From Pristionchus mayeri (taxonomy: Eukaryota > Nematoda > Chromadorea > Rhabditida > Neodiplogasteridae), in NCBI GenBank assembly GCA_036245805.1, contig BTRK01000005.1:24094984-24158983 (forward strand): a stretch of DNA of 64,000 nucleotides, in the 5' to 3' direction. This document shows, one piece after another, positions 11,001 through 20,662 of this stretch; the first letter of the stretch is position 1, and each line of letters begins with the position of its first letter. A program made the translations under genes and the position numbers. The notes below the pieces were generated by a model. The model was not told the DNA's origin and ran no database searches. It was given only the letters and a program-made list of their open reading frames with translations.

Positions 11001-14000
11001 GGATGGCCCGATTTACTGGGAGCTCCTACCCGAGAAGCGGATAATTACTGGATATGTCTACACTAAACAACTACGGAATCTCAAGAAGAAATTCGCACAA
11101 TCTGCCCTGAACGGCAAGAAAGTGTACTATCAACACGATAACGCCCGACCCCATGTTGCACGGCAGGTCAAGCAGGAGCTGTCCAAATATGGCTGGATGG
11201 TTCTCCCTCATACTCCCGTATTCTCCTGACTTGGCCCCTTCGGATTATTGGTTGTTCTCTGATCTGACCCGTCATCTCGATCAGAGATCCTTCACTTCCC
11301 GTGGGGCGATCGAGGCCGCACTCAAGCAATATTTTGATTCGCGCCGAGATGGGTTCTACAAGGAGGGAATCCATAAGTTGCCTGAACGTTGGAGATTTGT
11401 CGTAGATAACAATGGTGCATACGTTTGATTTCGCTCTTGCGCTTTATTGTCAGAAGAAGGGAAATAAAAAGTTGATAAAGACTTTCTGTTCAACCTAATA
11501 TTTATCATTTGAATATCAAAATCAGGCAAAAAAATATTTGGGCTTTGGAATTTTACCAACTGGGGTTGACTGGGAGTCCATTACGAAACACCAGCCGGAT
11601 CCACAATAAAGTCTCGAATTTTAATTAGTCAAACTCCGTAAATTTAACTCTATTGTAGCGCAAATGTAGCCGGAGTCACTTAATAACAACAAATTTAGGG
11701 AATACTGCGTACTGCGTATTATTTTTCTAAAAAATGTTGTCGACTTTTTCTGGACAATTGAGGATGTAGAATGCATGCGAACTATTTTTAAAAAATATGC
11801 AGTTCTCAATTCACCTTGTAAACAGTGCATTTAGTTTGCATGCATCGGCTCCGCCCCTTTGGTGTATTTCCTAGTTCATCGTGTCAACTAATTTTCAGTA
11901 TGTCATGTTTTCATGATCCTTTTCATGTTTTCATGATTTCAGTATGTCATGATCCGACATCTTATCTTTATTTTCATTTTATTTCATATCTGTAATTTAC
12001 TGAAGAAAAAATGAACACTCTCGTGTTCATTCAAATTAATTAGTGTTAAGAAAACGATAGTTGATCGAATTTCGGAAAGCATTTAAAGAAAATCTCAAAG
12101 CCAGGCTCTTCCCATTTTTTTGCATAATTTTGCCTGCTCATTCCCCTTTAAACGCTGTTAGAAATGCTAAGATGAACACTCTTGAGAACTCATGAAAATC
12201 GAGAAATATCGAATTTCAACGTGGCGATGTTTAATAATTTGCTCTACCCATTTGCCGGTTTTCATTCTGAAATTTCCGGTTCGGTGGTCGCTACATCAAA
12301 TTTTACCAGCTCCGAACGCGGCGGAGCACTTCACTAGTGAGTTTCCGAAGCAGTTCCAGGAAGCGTACTGTGGAACTGCTTCGGAAACTCACTAATGAGT
12401 TTGCGAAGTAGTTCTACTGTAGCCATAGTTCAATCGTGTGTGCAGCTCTGTCAAGCATTTTGTATTGGCGATTATTGGTTTCTTTCACTGCATTATCGAC
12501 TATCTGCGTGTTTTACCTTTTATACTTTTGTTTTGTTTTTATCAACATGTACTACAGTCTCATTCTAGTCTTTGTGATTGGTTATGATGCTTTGAATGAT
12601 CGAAATTGCAATTTGTTGTCTGACGTTGATTTAACGGCCGTGCAGTTAATTATCTTTGCGTGTCGTGTATCTCTCTAATGTACTAGCTCGCATAAGGTTC
12701 TAGAGAGATGCACATTCATGGAAATATTTTAATCCTGATCACGCACTCAAATATTTTTATTATCATTGAGAAGGTTCGGTGGAGAGGAACGCGCACTGAG
12801 CCGTTTGCTATGAAGTCAAAGGAATCTGGAATGCACACCCTCACTACGCGACGACGACGGTTATGGTGAAGAACAACGACGTTGACGGGACAATGAAAGT
12901 TCTAAAAAGGTTTTCATTTTTTTCATCGATTGTTTTAAGTATAGGGTTTACGACAAAACTGCGGAAGCCTGAAATGGTGTTCCGATAAACGTAAGGATGT
13001 TGTTGTTAGAATGCCTTTAGGCTTGGACTTGGGCTTAGTCTAGACATTCAAACAACATTTCGAGATATGCTAGGTTGGACCAGCGGTCTACCCCGGTACC
13101 ACTATTGGAACGCCTTTTTCTCCTAGTTATGGAATTCAAAAAAAATCCATTTCAGGCATGGCTTGCATACGCTATTTCTTATGAATCTGTTTGTGGACAT
13201 GGAAAGGATTAACGAATAGAGTAACTTGGAATCGTTTGTAAGTATGTCTAGTTCCGGAATAACGCTTGCATTAGTCTTTCAGGATGCGATTACGATACCG
13301 TTCATTCGCGAGTTATCAAGCAAAGCCGAGGACATACAGTATCGCTGAATGGACAGCTACACTTGAATCTGTTGGGTCATCTGTTGGGTATGCATTACGG
13401 TTTGAGAATTCCAAGTTCAGCGATCGCCGACAGTTGTAATATAACTTCCTACCGAAAACAGAGCCACGGAAATTCTTGCGCAAGTTTCTGCATCCTTTAT
13501 TCCACGTGGGAAGTTTTTTTTTGTAAATCACTTGAAAATGACAATTTCAGTTTCTATTGCCTTGTCAGTACAAAATGCTGCATCTTACACATAATCGCAA
13601 GAAATGAAGGTGGCTTCACTCTTTCTCCCTCTTCGATCGATTGTATGCGTAGTAAGTCGTACATACGTAAGTTCGCATCCTATCTCATCTCTTTACAGGA
13701 ATATCACAATGGCTGTTCAATATTCATGTGCTAGATGATGGGAGTTTGCAAATTAATCGATTCAATAGAAGACTTCACAAGATTTAATTTTCAGTCAAGT
13801 TCTCTACCGAGCAGCGTCAGTTATTTCTTACATATTCTTTATTAGACAGTTTTCCTGATATTTACTCTTCCATTTGTTTGAAATCGTTCGAATATCTAAT
13901 CGAACGTTTTCATCCTCGGCTTTTTTTTCAAAGATTTTAATATCTTCTCTTTCAGTTGCACTTTCCAAACTGTCCAACTCAAGAATCTTTACTGCGTTAT

Positions 14001-15047
14001 CGAAGCGTTATCGATTTTGTTCAAGAATATTCAGTCGCATTCAATCAAGAAAAGTGGCGATTCTGCCCAAGTTGAAGAACCGATTGATGTCAATTCAATG
14101 ATGACAATTGATTAGCCTGAGATATTAATGTATTTTGTCGTTACCCTTGTATCTAATTATGTGTTATCTTCTTTATTTTAGAGAATTGTTTACTTTAGAA
14201 GATGTTATCTAATTCATGTACTTCGTTGCCGGAGGCAAAAATTATTGTCCGTGTGTTTTACCACCGGTGCTTCATTATCCTGTGAAATTTTGTTCATATA
14301 TCGTCAAAATAGACCATGATAAACTTTTCTGTGAAATAATCGTAAAATATACACGAAAATCTCAAGAGGGGCCGACAGAGGAGAAGGGGGGGGGGGTGGC
14401 TAGGCGAAAGGACGCGCACCGAATAGGCAGTAAGCGCGCACGAGCGCGAAGACACGCCCACTAATGAGTTCACTAATGCGTTTACCAGTGAGTATTGGAC
14501 TCATGAGTCCAATACTCACTTTCTAACTCACTAGTGAACTGCCTCTCGCGGTTCAGAGAGTTAAATACTGTAAGTATAAATTTCCGCAGCATTCACCGTG
14601 GGAAAATTCTCTGGGGACCCGAATTGAATTTTTTTCCACTGTTTGGGAGACCGTGAAATGACTAGAAAAAGACAATCCATGATTTCAAACTGATAAAACG
14701 TACTGTGGCTGTACTGTGGCCGACGTCCCTATTATTAAGATAGATTTCTCAAATATGCTGCACTAGGCTAGGGAATTTTCACGTTTTTATGCGTGCGTAA
14801 TTTGCCCGTGATCTGCCTTCTCCACCCACCGTTTCTCCCATCTGACATGCCGACGGCCACGAACAATTGAGACAAGTTGCAGTCAGGGAACAGTTATCTG
14901 CGCATCTGCAGCAGTCAATGAAAGCGTAAAGGAAAAAAGATAGAAATAGACTTACGTAAATCCATCGTCGTTATCCGATATAAAGGATTGAGCGGCAACA
15001 GTAGTAAAATACACGAAAGAAACAAGGACAGATGCTATACGGCACAT
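8020..15047 (-). CDS. TM2D3: TM2 domain-containing protein 3 (almondex) homologue
   Basis: Five exons read right to left: 15047-14956, 14905-14830, 8580-8473, 8430-8369 and 8275-8020. They sum to 594 nt (197 residues plus stop). Exon 1 encodes a signal peptide (VLVSFVYFTTVAAQS). Exons 2-4 give a Cys-rich ectodomain whose spacing (C-x5-C-x2-C-x5-C-x2-G-x6-C, then CWQLPEYEY) matches TM2D3. Exon 5 encodes the TM2 domain: a first helix (FLSITLGGFG), the DRFYLG turn, GKLFSFGGLGVWTLVDV, and a C-terminus ending SIYC. The family spans the membrane twice and acts in Notch signalling in flies (known). Introns 3 and 4 are 42 and 93 nt. Intron 2 is 6.25 kb and holds a dead mariner. The acceptor that keeps frame for exon 5 (..ACAAGAG at 8276) is weak. 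A better-looking one (TATACAG, exon from 8265) would shift the frame by one, so a small indel there is possible. Confidence 0.85.
8581..9194. other. intron sequence with GC-rich purine tract
   Basis: This is the left part of TM2D3 intron 2. Bases 8737-8945 are strongly purine-rich on the + strand (GAGAGAGAG, GGGGCGGG, GGAGGGATAGG) and GC-rich against an AT-rich background. Frames across it are low-complexity. No gene was seen. Confidence 0.45.
9195..9217 (-). other. hairpin followed by CTAG|T, possible Helitron 3' end
   Basis: On the - strand, a 7-bp stem (CGTTGGC-GGTA-GCCAACG) is followed after one base by CTAG and then T. This resembles the hairpin plus CTRR|T of Helitron 3' ends. The spacing is shorter than usual, and no 5' TC end or Rep/helicase was found, so the call is weak. 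Confidence 0.2.
9329..9568 (+). CDS. small basic open reading frame, unknown
   Basis: A 79-residue frame that starts with ATG. It is rich in Lys and Arg (SSRSRQKKKANV), with a Leu/Ile-containing C-terminal part. The codons look gene-like, but there is no known domain. It follows a GC-rich stretch (9230-9310) with repeated CGCGCGCCGA motifs and lies in TM2D3 intron 2 on the opposite strand. It could be part of a transposon or chance. Confidence 0.2.
   Translation: MKRREIEIQLTLSNKGIKISRFGRREKVRKSSRSRQKKKANVSKVVNGVLRKLEHIENAYLKFLLQSGIVSENKNMSKI
9569..10250. other. intron sequence, nothing supported
   Basis: AT-rich. A short - strand frame near 9797-9830 contains CGTAGYV, but has no kinase context (see rejected items). 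Bases 10130-10225 match the dispersed segment near 2930. Confidence 0.35.
10251..11495 (+). mobile_element. mariner-family transposon, inactive
   Basis: A 1245-bp element flanked by TA on both sides (10249-10250 and 11496-11497). The terminal inverted repeats share GTTGAACAGAAAGTCTTTAT (left 10252-10271, right inverted at the end). A decayed transposase gene fills the interior. It is inserted in TM2D3 intron 2 in the opposite orientation to that gene. Confidence 0.9.
10412..11428 (+). pseudogene. mariner transposase, broken
   Basis: About 339 codons of a D,D34D mariner transposase. The N-terminal helix-turn-helix region has RNWYQLFEKGDFSMDD and RSGRP. The catalytic region has ITGVEKWV, then HDNARPHVA, then SPDLAPSDYWLF, with 34 residues between the last two Asp. 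The C-terminus has KLPERWRFVVDNNGAYV. Lesions seen: in-frame TAG at 10487-10489, a frameshift near 10660-10668, TGA at 10720-10722, and an extra G at about 11219. The first catalytic Asp of the ITGDEKW motif is Val. The transposase therefore cannot be functional from this copy. Confidence 0.9.
11496..12331. other. intron sequence, nothing recognised
   Basis: AT-rich, with short local direct repeats of TTTTCATGATTTCAGTATGTCATG near 11890-11950. No coding signal was supported. Confidence 0.35.
12332..12396. repeat. 26-bp inverted repeat hairpin
   Basis: The left arm (CACTAGTGAGTTTCCGAAGC..., 12332-12358) pairs with 12371-12396 almost perfectly around a 12-nt loop. A further partial copy of the arm follows at 12394-12415. 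Confidence 0.7.
12800..12988 (+). pseudogene. mitochondrial ribosomal protein bS21-like fragment
   Basis: An open frame reads GIWNAHPHYATTTVMVKNND followed by VDGTMKVLKR, then a possible 30-nt intron (GT at 12909, AG at 12938), then GFTTKLRKPEMVF and a stop at 12986. The order (TVMV-x-NNDV-[D/E], then K-x-L-x-R, then G[LF]T-x-x-[IL]R) resembles the N-terminal half of bS21m/MRPS21. The C-terminal half is absent and a stop precedes the frame at 12797. It sits in TM2D3 intron 2 on the other strand. The family call is by memory of the motif only. Confidence 0.35.
13285..13734 (+). CDS. candidate orphan exon of unknown function
   Basis: An open frame of about 150 codons begins two bases after a good acceptor (GTCTTTCAG, ending 13282) and runs to TAG at 13732-13734. 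It contains GHLLGMHYG and several Cys (DSCNITSYRKQSHGNSCASFC). It resembles no family with certainty. The GH..G..H pattern lacks the HE of metzincins and is one residue short. The upstream exon is not identified. It may be chance. Confidence 0.25.
   Translation, partial: CDYDTVHSRVIKQSRGHTVSLNGQLHLNLLGHLLGMHYGLRIPSSAIADSCNITSYRKQSHGNSCASFCILYSTWEVFFCKSLENDNFSFYCLVSTKCCILHIIARNEGGFTLSPSSIDCMRSKSYIRKFASYLISLQEYHNGCSIFMC
13828..14040 (-). pseudogene. small coiled-coil-like reading frame with one internal stop
   Basis: Reading right to left from ATG at 14040, the frame gives MRLNILEQNR, a TAA (14008-14010), then 59 codons rich in Glu/Lys/Asp (ILELDSLESATEREDIKIFE...) ending KNM and TAA at 13828. 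The composition is typical of a charged helix. It could be a broken small gene, or an exon beginning after the stop. The family is unknown. Confidence 0.35.
14041..14486. other. intron sequence, nothing supported
   Basis: AT-rich on the left. A GC/purine-rich patch with a G run lies at 14380-14460. No gene was seen. Confidence 0.35.
14487..14520. repeat. 34-nt perfect palindrome
   Basis: AGTGAGTATTGGACTCA is followed directly by its exact complement in inverted order, with no loop. Surrounding ACTAATGAGTT/ACTAGTGAAC words resemble those of the hairpin at 12332. Confidence 0.85.
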
Positions 15048-15210
15048 CTTAAATATTAATGTATAAGTCACTATCTACGGTTGGGCGTATAACCCGCGTG
15101 CCACGTAAGAATCGAATAAACGCTGGCACATCAAAAAAAGCCGATATGGGGTCTTGGTTGTCATTACTTTTCATTTTGGAAAGCTCAAGTTCGACGCAGC
15201 GCCTCTTTAA

Positions 15211-15659
15211 AGTTACCCAACACCCGTGCAACTTTTTTAAAATCTAGCGCCATGAAAATATCTTACCGCGAATTCCATGACCAGGCACTAAGTACCGTAA
15301 TTTTTTTAAATTAGCGCTAACCGATTTAAGCGCGGTTTGTTTAAATATTGTTTAATCGATTATGTGGGCTTAATATTGAAGTTTTTGTTGTTGAAATATA
15401 TATTTCTACAACCGGGGGGAGCGAGGATGAATTTGGTATAGAACCGGGCTTGTGAACGCTAATTATCGCATACAAAATATTCACGTTTCAAACCTCTCGG
15501 GAAAATCGGTCTTGATCAGGGCTGCACCGCACATGTTTTGAGGTCGATTCTACGACTAATTATTGATTTTCTGCTTTTATTAGTATTGCATTTCTACTAG
15601 TCTCTTTTATGTCTATCAGTTTGAGGAATAATAATATAGGCCATTTTTAAGGGTGTTGG
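15211..15659. mobile_element. TTAA-family MITE, AGTTACCCAACACCC ends
   Basis: It is preceded by TTAA (15207-15210). The right end GGGTGTTGGGTAACT runs into a hAT-like insertion whose 8-bp target duplication (GTAACTTT) is made of this element's own terminus. The internal part near the right end (AGGCCATTTTTAAGGGTGTT) is shared with the copy at 237-473. Confidence 0.7.
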
Positions 15660-15667
15660 GTAACTTT

Positions 15668-15903
15668 TAGAGACCGCCTATTGCCTATATGCTCGAAAAC
15701 AGCTTTTCGCACTTAGCAGTAGGATTTAGCATTATAATAAATATTTAGCATTCTCTACTAAGGCATACATCCATCCTTTATCCAACGACCGCTCATTCAC
15801 CCATCAGCGGTTGAAAATGAACGAGATAACATCAAATAGTCGATTGGCCAATTGACTAGATAGTCGACTATTTAGTCGACTATCAGGCAATAGGCGGTCT
15901 CTA
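15668..15903. mobile_element. hAT-like MITE with 8-bp target duplication
   Basis: The termini TAGAGACCGCCTATTGCC are in inverted orientation at both ends. The flanks are the identical 8-mer GTAACTTT (15660-15667 and 15904-15911). The element is 236 bp, non-coding, with an internal TAGTCGACTA palindrome cluster at 15850-15885. It is nested in the end of a TTAA-family MITE. Confidence 0.8.
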
Positions 15904-15948
15904 GTAACTTTACAATCTTTTTTTTTTCAGATTTTTTCAAATGCATAT

Positions 15949-16255
15949 CACGCCTCTCACGAGAGAATCGAGCTGATACTGGGAATGAAGGGGAAATCGT
16001 AAAATGAGTTCTAGTTGGTTTTGGGCATCTTGGAGCATGCCTAACACTCCCAATGTCGCATTGTGCGCACTTGTGAGGGGGGAATGGCAGCCAAGACCCT
16101 TATCCACTACACCACGCACCCTGGCGGTAGAGCCGGCTTGAAATCCCTACTCAACACTTTCGCTCTGTAACTGCAATATATTTGAAAAAATCAAGTACAT
16201 GCGAAACCTTCAAATGAAATTTGGATCCCGCGATCACCCCGGCAGATATAGCAAA
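15949..16255. repeat. ATCACGCCTCTCACGAGAG family fragment
   Basis: It begins ATCACGCCTCTCACGAGAGA at 15949 and continues with words of the family seen in full at 23803-25176 (GGGAATG, TTTTGGGCA, CATGCCTAACACTCC). A - strand tRNA 5'-half-like segment (TGGTGTAGTGGATAAG, about 16087-16124) follows. It has no T-arm and is probably a relic. Confidence 0.5.
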
Positions 16256-16259
16256 GGGG

Positions 16260-16692
16260 ACTTCTTTACTTTAGGGGGTAACCCCATTTCTCCCCCTGTG
16301 TCCCTACTCAGGGAGGAGAGGAGAACCACCCCCTCCTCATGGGGGGGGGGGGGGGGGTGGCCAGCCAAAAATGACGGTTGACCACAAATGGCCACCCGCG
16401 GAAGCGTGGGTGATTAAACCGAATGGGACCGAGGTGCTCTTCCTTCGTAGGCGCGCTGCTCTCTAGTCGCGCCGGGGTGGGGAAGGCGGGGGGGGGGGGG
16501 GCGTCTTTAGCTAAGCCGTCTTTAGCCTAAGCGGTAAGCAACGATTGGGTCTGCGGGGAGACCCAATCGTTGCTTACAGTGGAAGTAGTTGTTTATGTGT
16601 GAGCGCATCAGAGGAAAGGGGTAGGGAGTGAGAGGCAAAGTGTCAGAGACGAAGAGGGGAGTGGGCGGAGTTACCCCCTAAAGTAAAGAAGT
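16260..16692. mobile_element. inverted-repeat element with G tracts
   Basis: Both ends carry ACTTCTTTACTTTAGGGGGT in inverted orientation. Inside are two long G runs (about 16342-16357 and 16487-16500) and a hairpin with a 20-bp stem, GTAAGCAACGATTGGGTCT (16532-16578). It is non-coding. G-tracts may be unreliable in assembly. Confidence 0.65.
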
Positions 16693-17087
16693 GCCGCAAA
16701 CAGCATACCATTCGAATCCTTTTTTTCCAGTACTATCATTTTAGATAAAAACAATTTCTGGGACGAATATGCGGTGATTATGAATTATATCAATCGATTT
16801 GCGAAAATGCAAATAACTGAATCAATTCACTACACGGGTGCTCAAGACCAGCATCTAATTCTGGCCTGATGAAAAATTAATTTTAAACTCCGCGCGAGCG
16901 TTGGCTCGAATCAAAAAATCATAATTACAGTAACTAAGCGACAAAATGATTTGAAATAATGCATCGAGAACTGGTCCGGAAGCGTCACGGTAGCGCACGC
17001 GCCGCATTTCGTTCCCTCGCTTTGATTTGTTTTGACATGTTTGTTTGTATATTTGCTGTTTAAAATACTTTTATTTTGTAGGATATA

Positions 17088-17459
17088 ATGAAAGAGAACT
17101 CCTTCGTGTCCTCCGACAGGAGAAAGGCGCACAAGCGTCACTTTACAGCTCGTTCCCACATCAAGAGGAAGATGATGTCCGCTCACCAAGGAGTCCCGCG
17201 GGAAGCACGGAATCCGCGCCATTCCCACCAGGTTAGTAAGAGCGATTATTATCAACAATCGCGCTGTACAGCTGTGTAACCGTACGCAACTTCCGTTTCG
17301 AAATGCTAGCAGTTTTCGTTTTTCAATTACCATTATCTGATGAAATTGCTGTTTAGAATGGACGATGAGGTTATCGTCGCCCGCGGACACTATAAGGGCA
17401 ACTCCGGCCGCGTCATGCGCGTCTACCGCAAGAAGTTCGTCGTTCACATCGACAAAATT
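17088..17459 (+). pseudogene. rpl-26: truncated ribosomal protein L26 (uL24) copy
   Basis: Exon 1 (17088-17231) encodes the conserved start MKENSFVSSDRRKAHKRHF, then SHIKRKMMSA. After that the frame breaks. The following TKES-RGKHGIRAIPTR reads in another frame, consistent with about 5 bases lost near 17182. A donor (AG|GTTAGT) and a 125-nt intron lead to exon 2 (17357-17459) with DDEVIVARGHYKGNSGRVMR and KKFVVHIDKI. Homology then stops at residue about 83 of the usual 140-145. The rest is replaced by a repeat. A TTTTGTAG acceptor lies 6 bases before the ATG, as in trans-spliced nematode genes. The intron shows this was not a processed copy. It is most likely a partial duplicate, and the functional gene should lie elsewhere. 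Confidence 0.8.
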
Positions 17460-17595
17460 AGGGCAAGAATGGCGGCCACTCATGTATTGCATTGTTTTAT
17501 TTGTCGGCTCGATATCCCGCGAAAAAGTCTTGTTCTTTATTATCTCTCGTCCCTCATCAATATGAAGCATCGTAATGCACTTCAGCGGCATGATA

Positions 17596-17769
17596 ACACG
17601 CCTCTCACGAGAGAATCGAGCTAGAATCTAAATTTTTGGGAATGGAAGGAAAATCGTGAAATCGGTTCTGACCAGTTTTGGGCACCTTGAGGCATGCCTG
17701 ATCGTCCCCCAAAGTCATGTTTTGCATAACTCATTTTGAAGCTCGCAGCACCGGGTCGGTGATCGGTAC
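17596..17769. repeat. ATCACGCCTCTCACGAGAG family fragment
   Basis: One end of the family (ACACGCCTCTCACGAGAGAA, then GGGAATGGAAGG, TTTTGGGCACCTTGAGGCAT). It adjoins the truncated end of the rpl-26 copy on the left and a palindrome on the right. Confidence 0.6.
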
Positions 17770-18466
17770 CTCCTCCTTTCGCAGCGATTATCTCGATTCC
17801 CGTCTAACAGAATCGAAATTTGTTCTCTGAGTGACCCCCACTAATTTTTCGATGTCTATCGATCTGTACAAACCGTTTCTCCTGAATGTCAATTCTAATC
17901 ATGCTACAATCATAGCCAAATTTTTCGAAAATGTAGGCAAAGGAGCAGCTCAAATTTTCACAGTGCATGCAGCGCATCAAGAGCTCTAGAATGAATGGCT
18001 TGCGCCGAAAATACGATCTCATTGGTGCGACTTATGCCCATTTTAGTTGTCCTTATCATTTGAATTTTATTTTCAACATAATAATTAACTCTCACACCGC
18101 TCACATCTGAGAGCGCGACCAAGAATGATCGCTTTTACTTAAATGTTCTGTTGAAAATAAAGTTCAAATGATAAGGAAAACTAAAATGGGCATAAGTCAC
18201 ACGAATGAGAACGTATTTTCGGCGCAAGCCGTTCATTCTAGAGCTCCTGATGCGCTGCATCCACTGTAAAAATTTGAGCTGCTCCTTTGCCTACATTTTC
18301 GAAAAATTTGGCTATGATTGTAGCATGATTAGAATTGACATTTAGGAGAAACGGTTTGTACAGATCGATAGACATCGAAAAATTAGTGGGGGTCACTCAG
18401 AGAACAAATTTCGATTCTGTTAGACGGGAATCGAGATAATCGCTGCGAAAGGAGGAGGTACCGATT
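17770..18466. repeat. near-perfect palindrome of about 0.7 kb
   Basis: The arms of about 300 bp (17770-18085 with 18150-18466) share GGTACCTCCTCCTTTCGCAG and, further in, the segment around GTAGGCAAAGGAGCAGCTCA. The centre is near 18115. Short mirror frames in it are not genes. It belongs to the ATCACG repeat family by its outer sequence. Confidence 0.8.
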
Positions 18467-20662
18467 TCGCCCCTCCTCTCCCTTCCCTCCTCGAGAGAAG
18501 CGAGAGAGTGTGCAGAGGCGAGAGAGTGCAGAGAGGCGAGAGAACTGCCAGGGGGTAAGCAGACGAGGAATGGAAGGGGATGTGTGAAACTTCTACATTT
18601 GCCCACGTTTTGAAGTCAGTAAAATGTGGCAATAATAAAACTCCGTGCATGGAAATGGACGAAAATACAGATTATGAATCCTCTCGGCACGGCGGTCATT
18701 TTAATGTAGGTCACTACGGTCACTTTTGCCTTCGAGCAAAGTTGAATTTTTAAAATTTATTTTAATAATTCATGAAAAATGAACTGGGTAGGCGTAATCA
18801 GCATGAAATTCTACCTCGGAAAACATGTTCACGTAATTTTAGCGCATTTGAGAGCAGCGTCATATACGAAAATGTGTTTTCGACGTGACGTCGTCTGAAG
18901 CGAACGGCGACTCTGGAGACAAAATGAATGTGCTCACCGTTTTCAGCACCAAAGATAACCCCAAAACACAGAGTTACAGAAAATCTAGATTTTTTAGCTG
19001 TGCCAGAACTCTCTGCATTTGATCGGTTCTTAGGCAAACGGCCTCATATGAAAAATGCTCAACGTGAACAACACCTTATTTTGTCTGGAGAATCCACTGG
19101 TGCAATAAAACCCTTTGTATTTGATATATGTGATGCTCAAAACATCGATTTTTGGGTAGATCAAACAATTTTTCGGGGAAATCGATATGAATTCCTACGC
19201 TTTGTATGTTGCTGGCAAAGTTGTAAAGCTCGTCAATGTGAATATAATTCACTACTAAATGCTCTCGCTACGGTCAAAATCAATCGATTTATACCCCTTT
19301 GCAAGTAGTAGATCAAAAAATCGATAATGTGCAGATTTTGCCAAACCAACCGGATAGGCCGTCTTCGTACCCCTAATTATATCCACAAATCGAGTTTGAA
19401 CGAAATCGGTGACATAAAATATTTCTAGTAGCCAGCGTTCTTGGTCGCGCTCTCAGATGTGAGCGGTGTGAGAGTTAATTATTATGTTGAAAATAAAATT
19501 CAAATGATAAGGACAACTAAAATGGGCATAAGTCGCACCAATGAGATCGTATTTTCGGCGCAAGCCATTCATTCTAGAGCTCTTGATGCGCTGCATGCAC
19601 TGTGAAAATTTGAGCTGCTCCTTTGCCTACATTTTCGAAAAATTTGGCTAACACGGGGATAACACGGGTCTCCTGTAAGAATGCATGAACGCTGGCTACT
19701 AGAAATATTTTATGTCACCGATTTCGTTCAAACTCGATTTGTGGATATAATTAGGGGTACGAAGACGGCCTATCCGGTTGGTTTGGCAAAATCTGCACAT
19801 TATCGATTTTTTGATCTACTACTTGCAAAGGGGTATAAATCGATTGATTTTGACCGTAGCGAGAGCATTTAGTAGTGAATTATATTCACATTGACGAGCT
19901 TTACAACTTTGCCAGCAACATACAAAGCGTAGGAATTCATATCGATTTCCCCGAAAAATTGTTTGATCTACCCAAAAATCGATGTTTTGAGCATCACATA
20001 TATCAAATACAAAGGGTTTTATTGCACCAGTGGATTCTCCAGACAAAATAAGGTGTTGTTCACGTTGAGCATTTTTCATATGAGGCCGTTTGCCTAAGAA
20101 CCGATCAAATGCAGAGAGCTCTGGCACAGCTAAAAAATCTAGATTTTCTGTAACTCTGTGTTTTGGGGTTATCTTTGGTGCTGAAAACGGTGAGCACATT
20201 CATTTTGTCTCCAGAGTCGCCGTTCGCTTCAGACGACGTCACGTCGAAAACACATTTTCGTATATGACGCTGCTCTCAAATGCGCTAAAATTACGTGAAC
20301 ATGTTTTCCGAGGTAGAATTTCATGCTGATTACGCCTACCCAGTTCATTTTTCATGAATTATTAAAATAAATTTTAAAAATTCAACTTTGCTCGAAGGCA
20401 AAAGTGACCGTAGTGACCTACATTAAAATGACCGCCGTGCCGAGAGGATTCATAATCTGTATTTTCGTCCATTTCCATGCACGGAGTTTTATTATTGCCA
20501 CATTTTACTGACTTCAAAACGTGGGCAAATGTAGAAGTTTCACACATCCCCTTCCATTCCTCGTCTGCTTACCCCCTGGCAGTTCTCTCGCCTCTCTGCA
20601 CTCTCTCGCCTCTGCACACTCTCTCGCTTCTCTCGAGGAGGGAAGGGAGAGGAGGGGCGAAG
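18467..20662. repeat. 2.2-kb near-perfect palindrome with copied spacer
   Basis: The left arm 18467-19437 and right arm 19687-20662 are inverted and almost identical. Mirror frames of 126, 79 and about 70 codons on each arm have the same peptides, so they are shadows of the palindrome. The 250-bp spacer contains an exact inverted copy (about 212 nt) of 17925-18136. It then has GGGATAACACGGGTCTCCTG, the end of the TTAA-type family seen at 48917. Diverged third and fourth copies of arm sequence follow at 20663-21180 and 22704-23130. Confidence 0.85.

Noticed and set aside
13355..13400. Metzincin-like GHLLGMHYG
   Set aside because: The HE pair is absent and the last His is one residue early. 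Not a zinc site as written.
16911..17591. A 226-codon - strand frame opposite rpl-26
   Set aside because: Antisense to the conserved uL24 exons. Its length follows from the complementary codon pattern.
18928..20199. Two identical 126-codon frames on opposite strands (18928-19308 and 19819-20199)
   Set aside because: They are mirror images of one palindrome. A third relative at 22774 is broken, and the composition is AT-driven with no domain.
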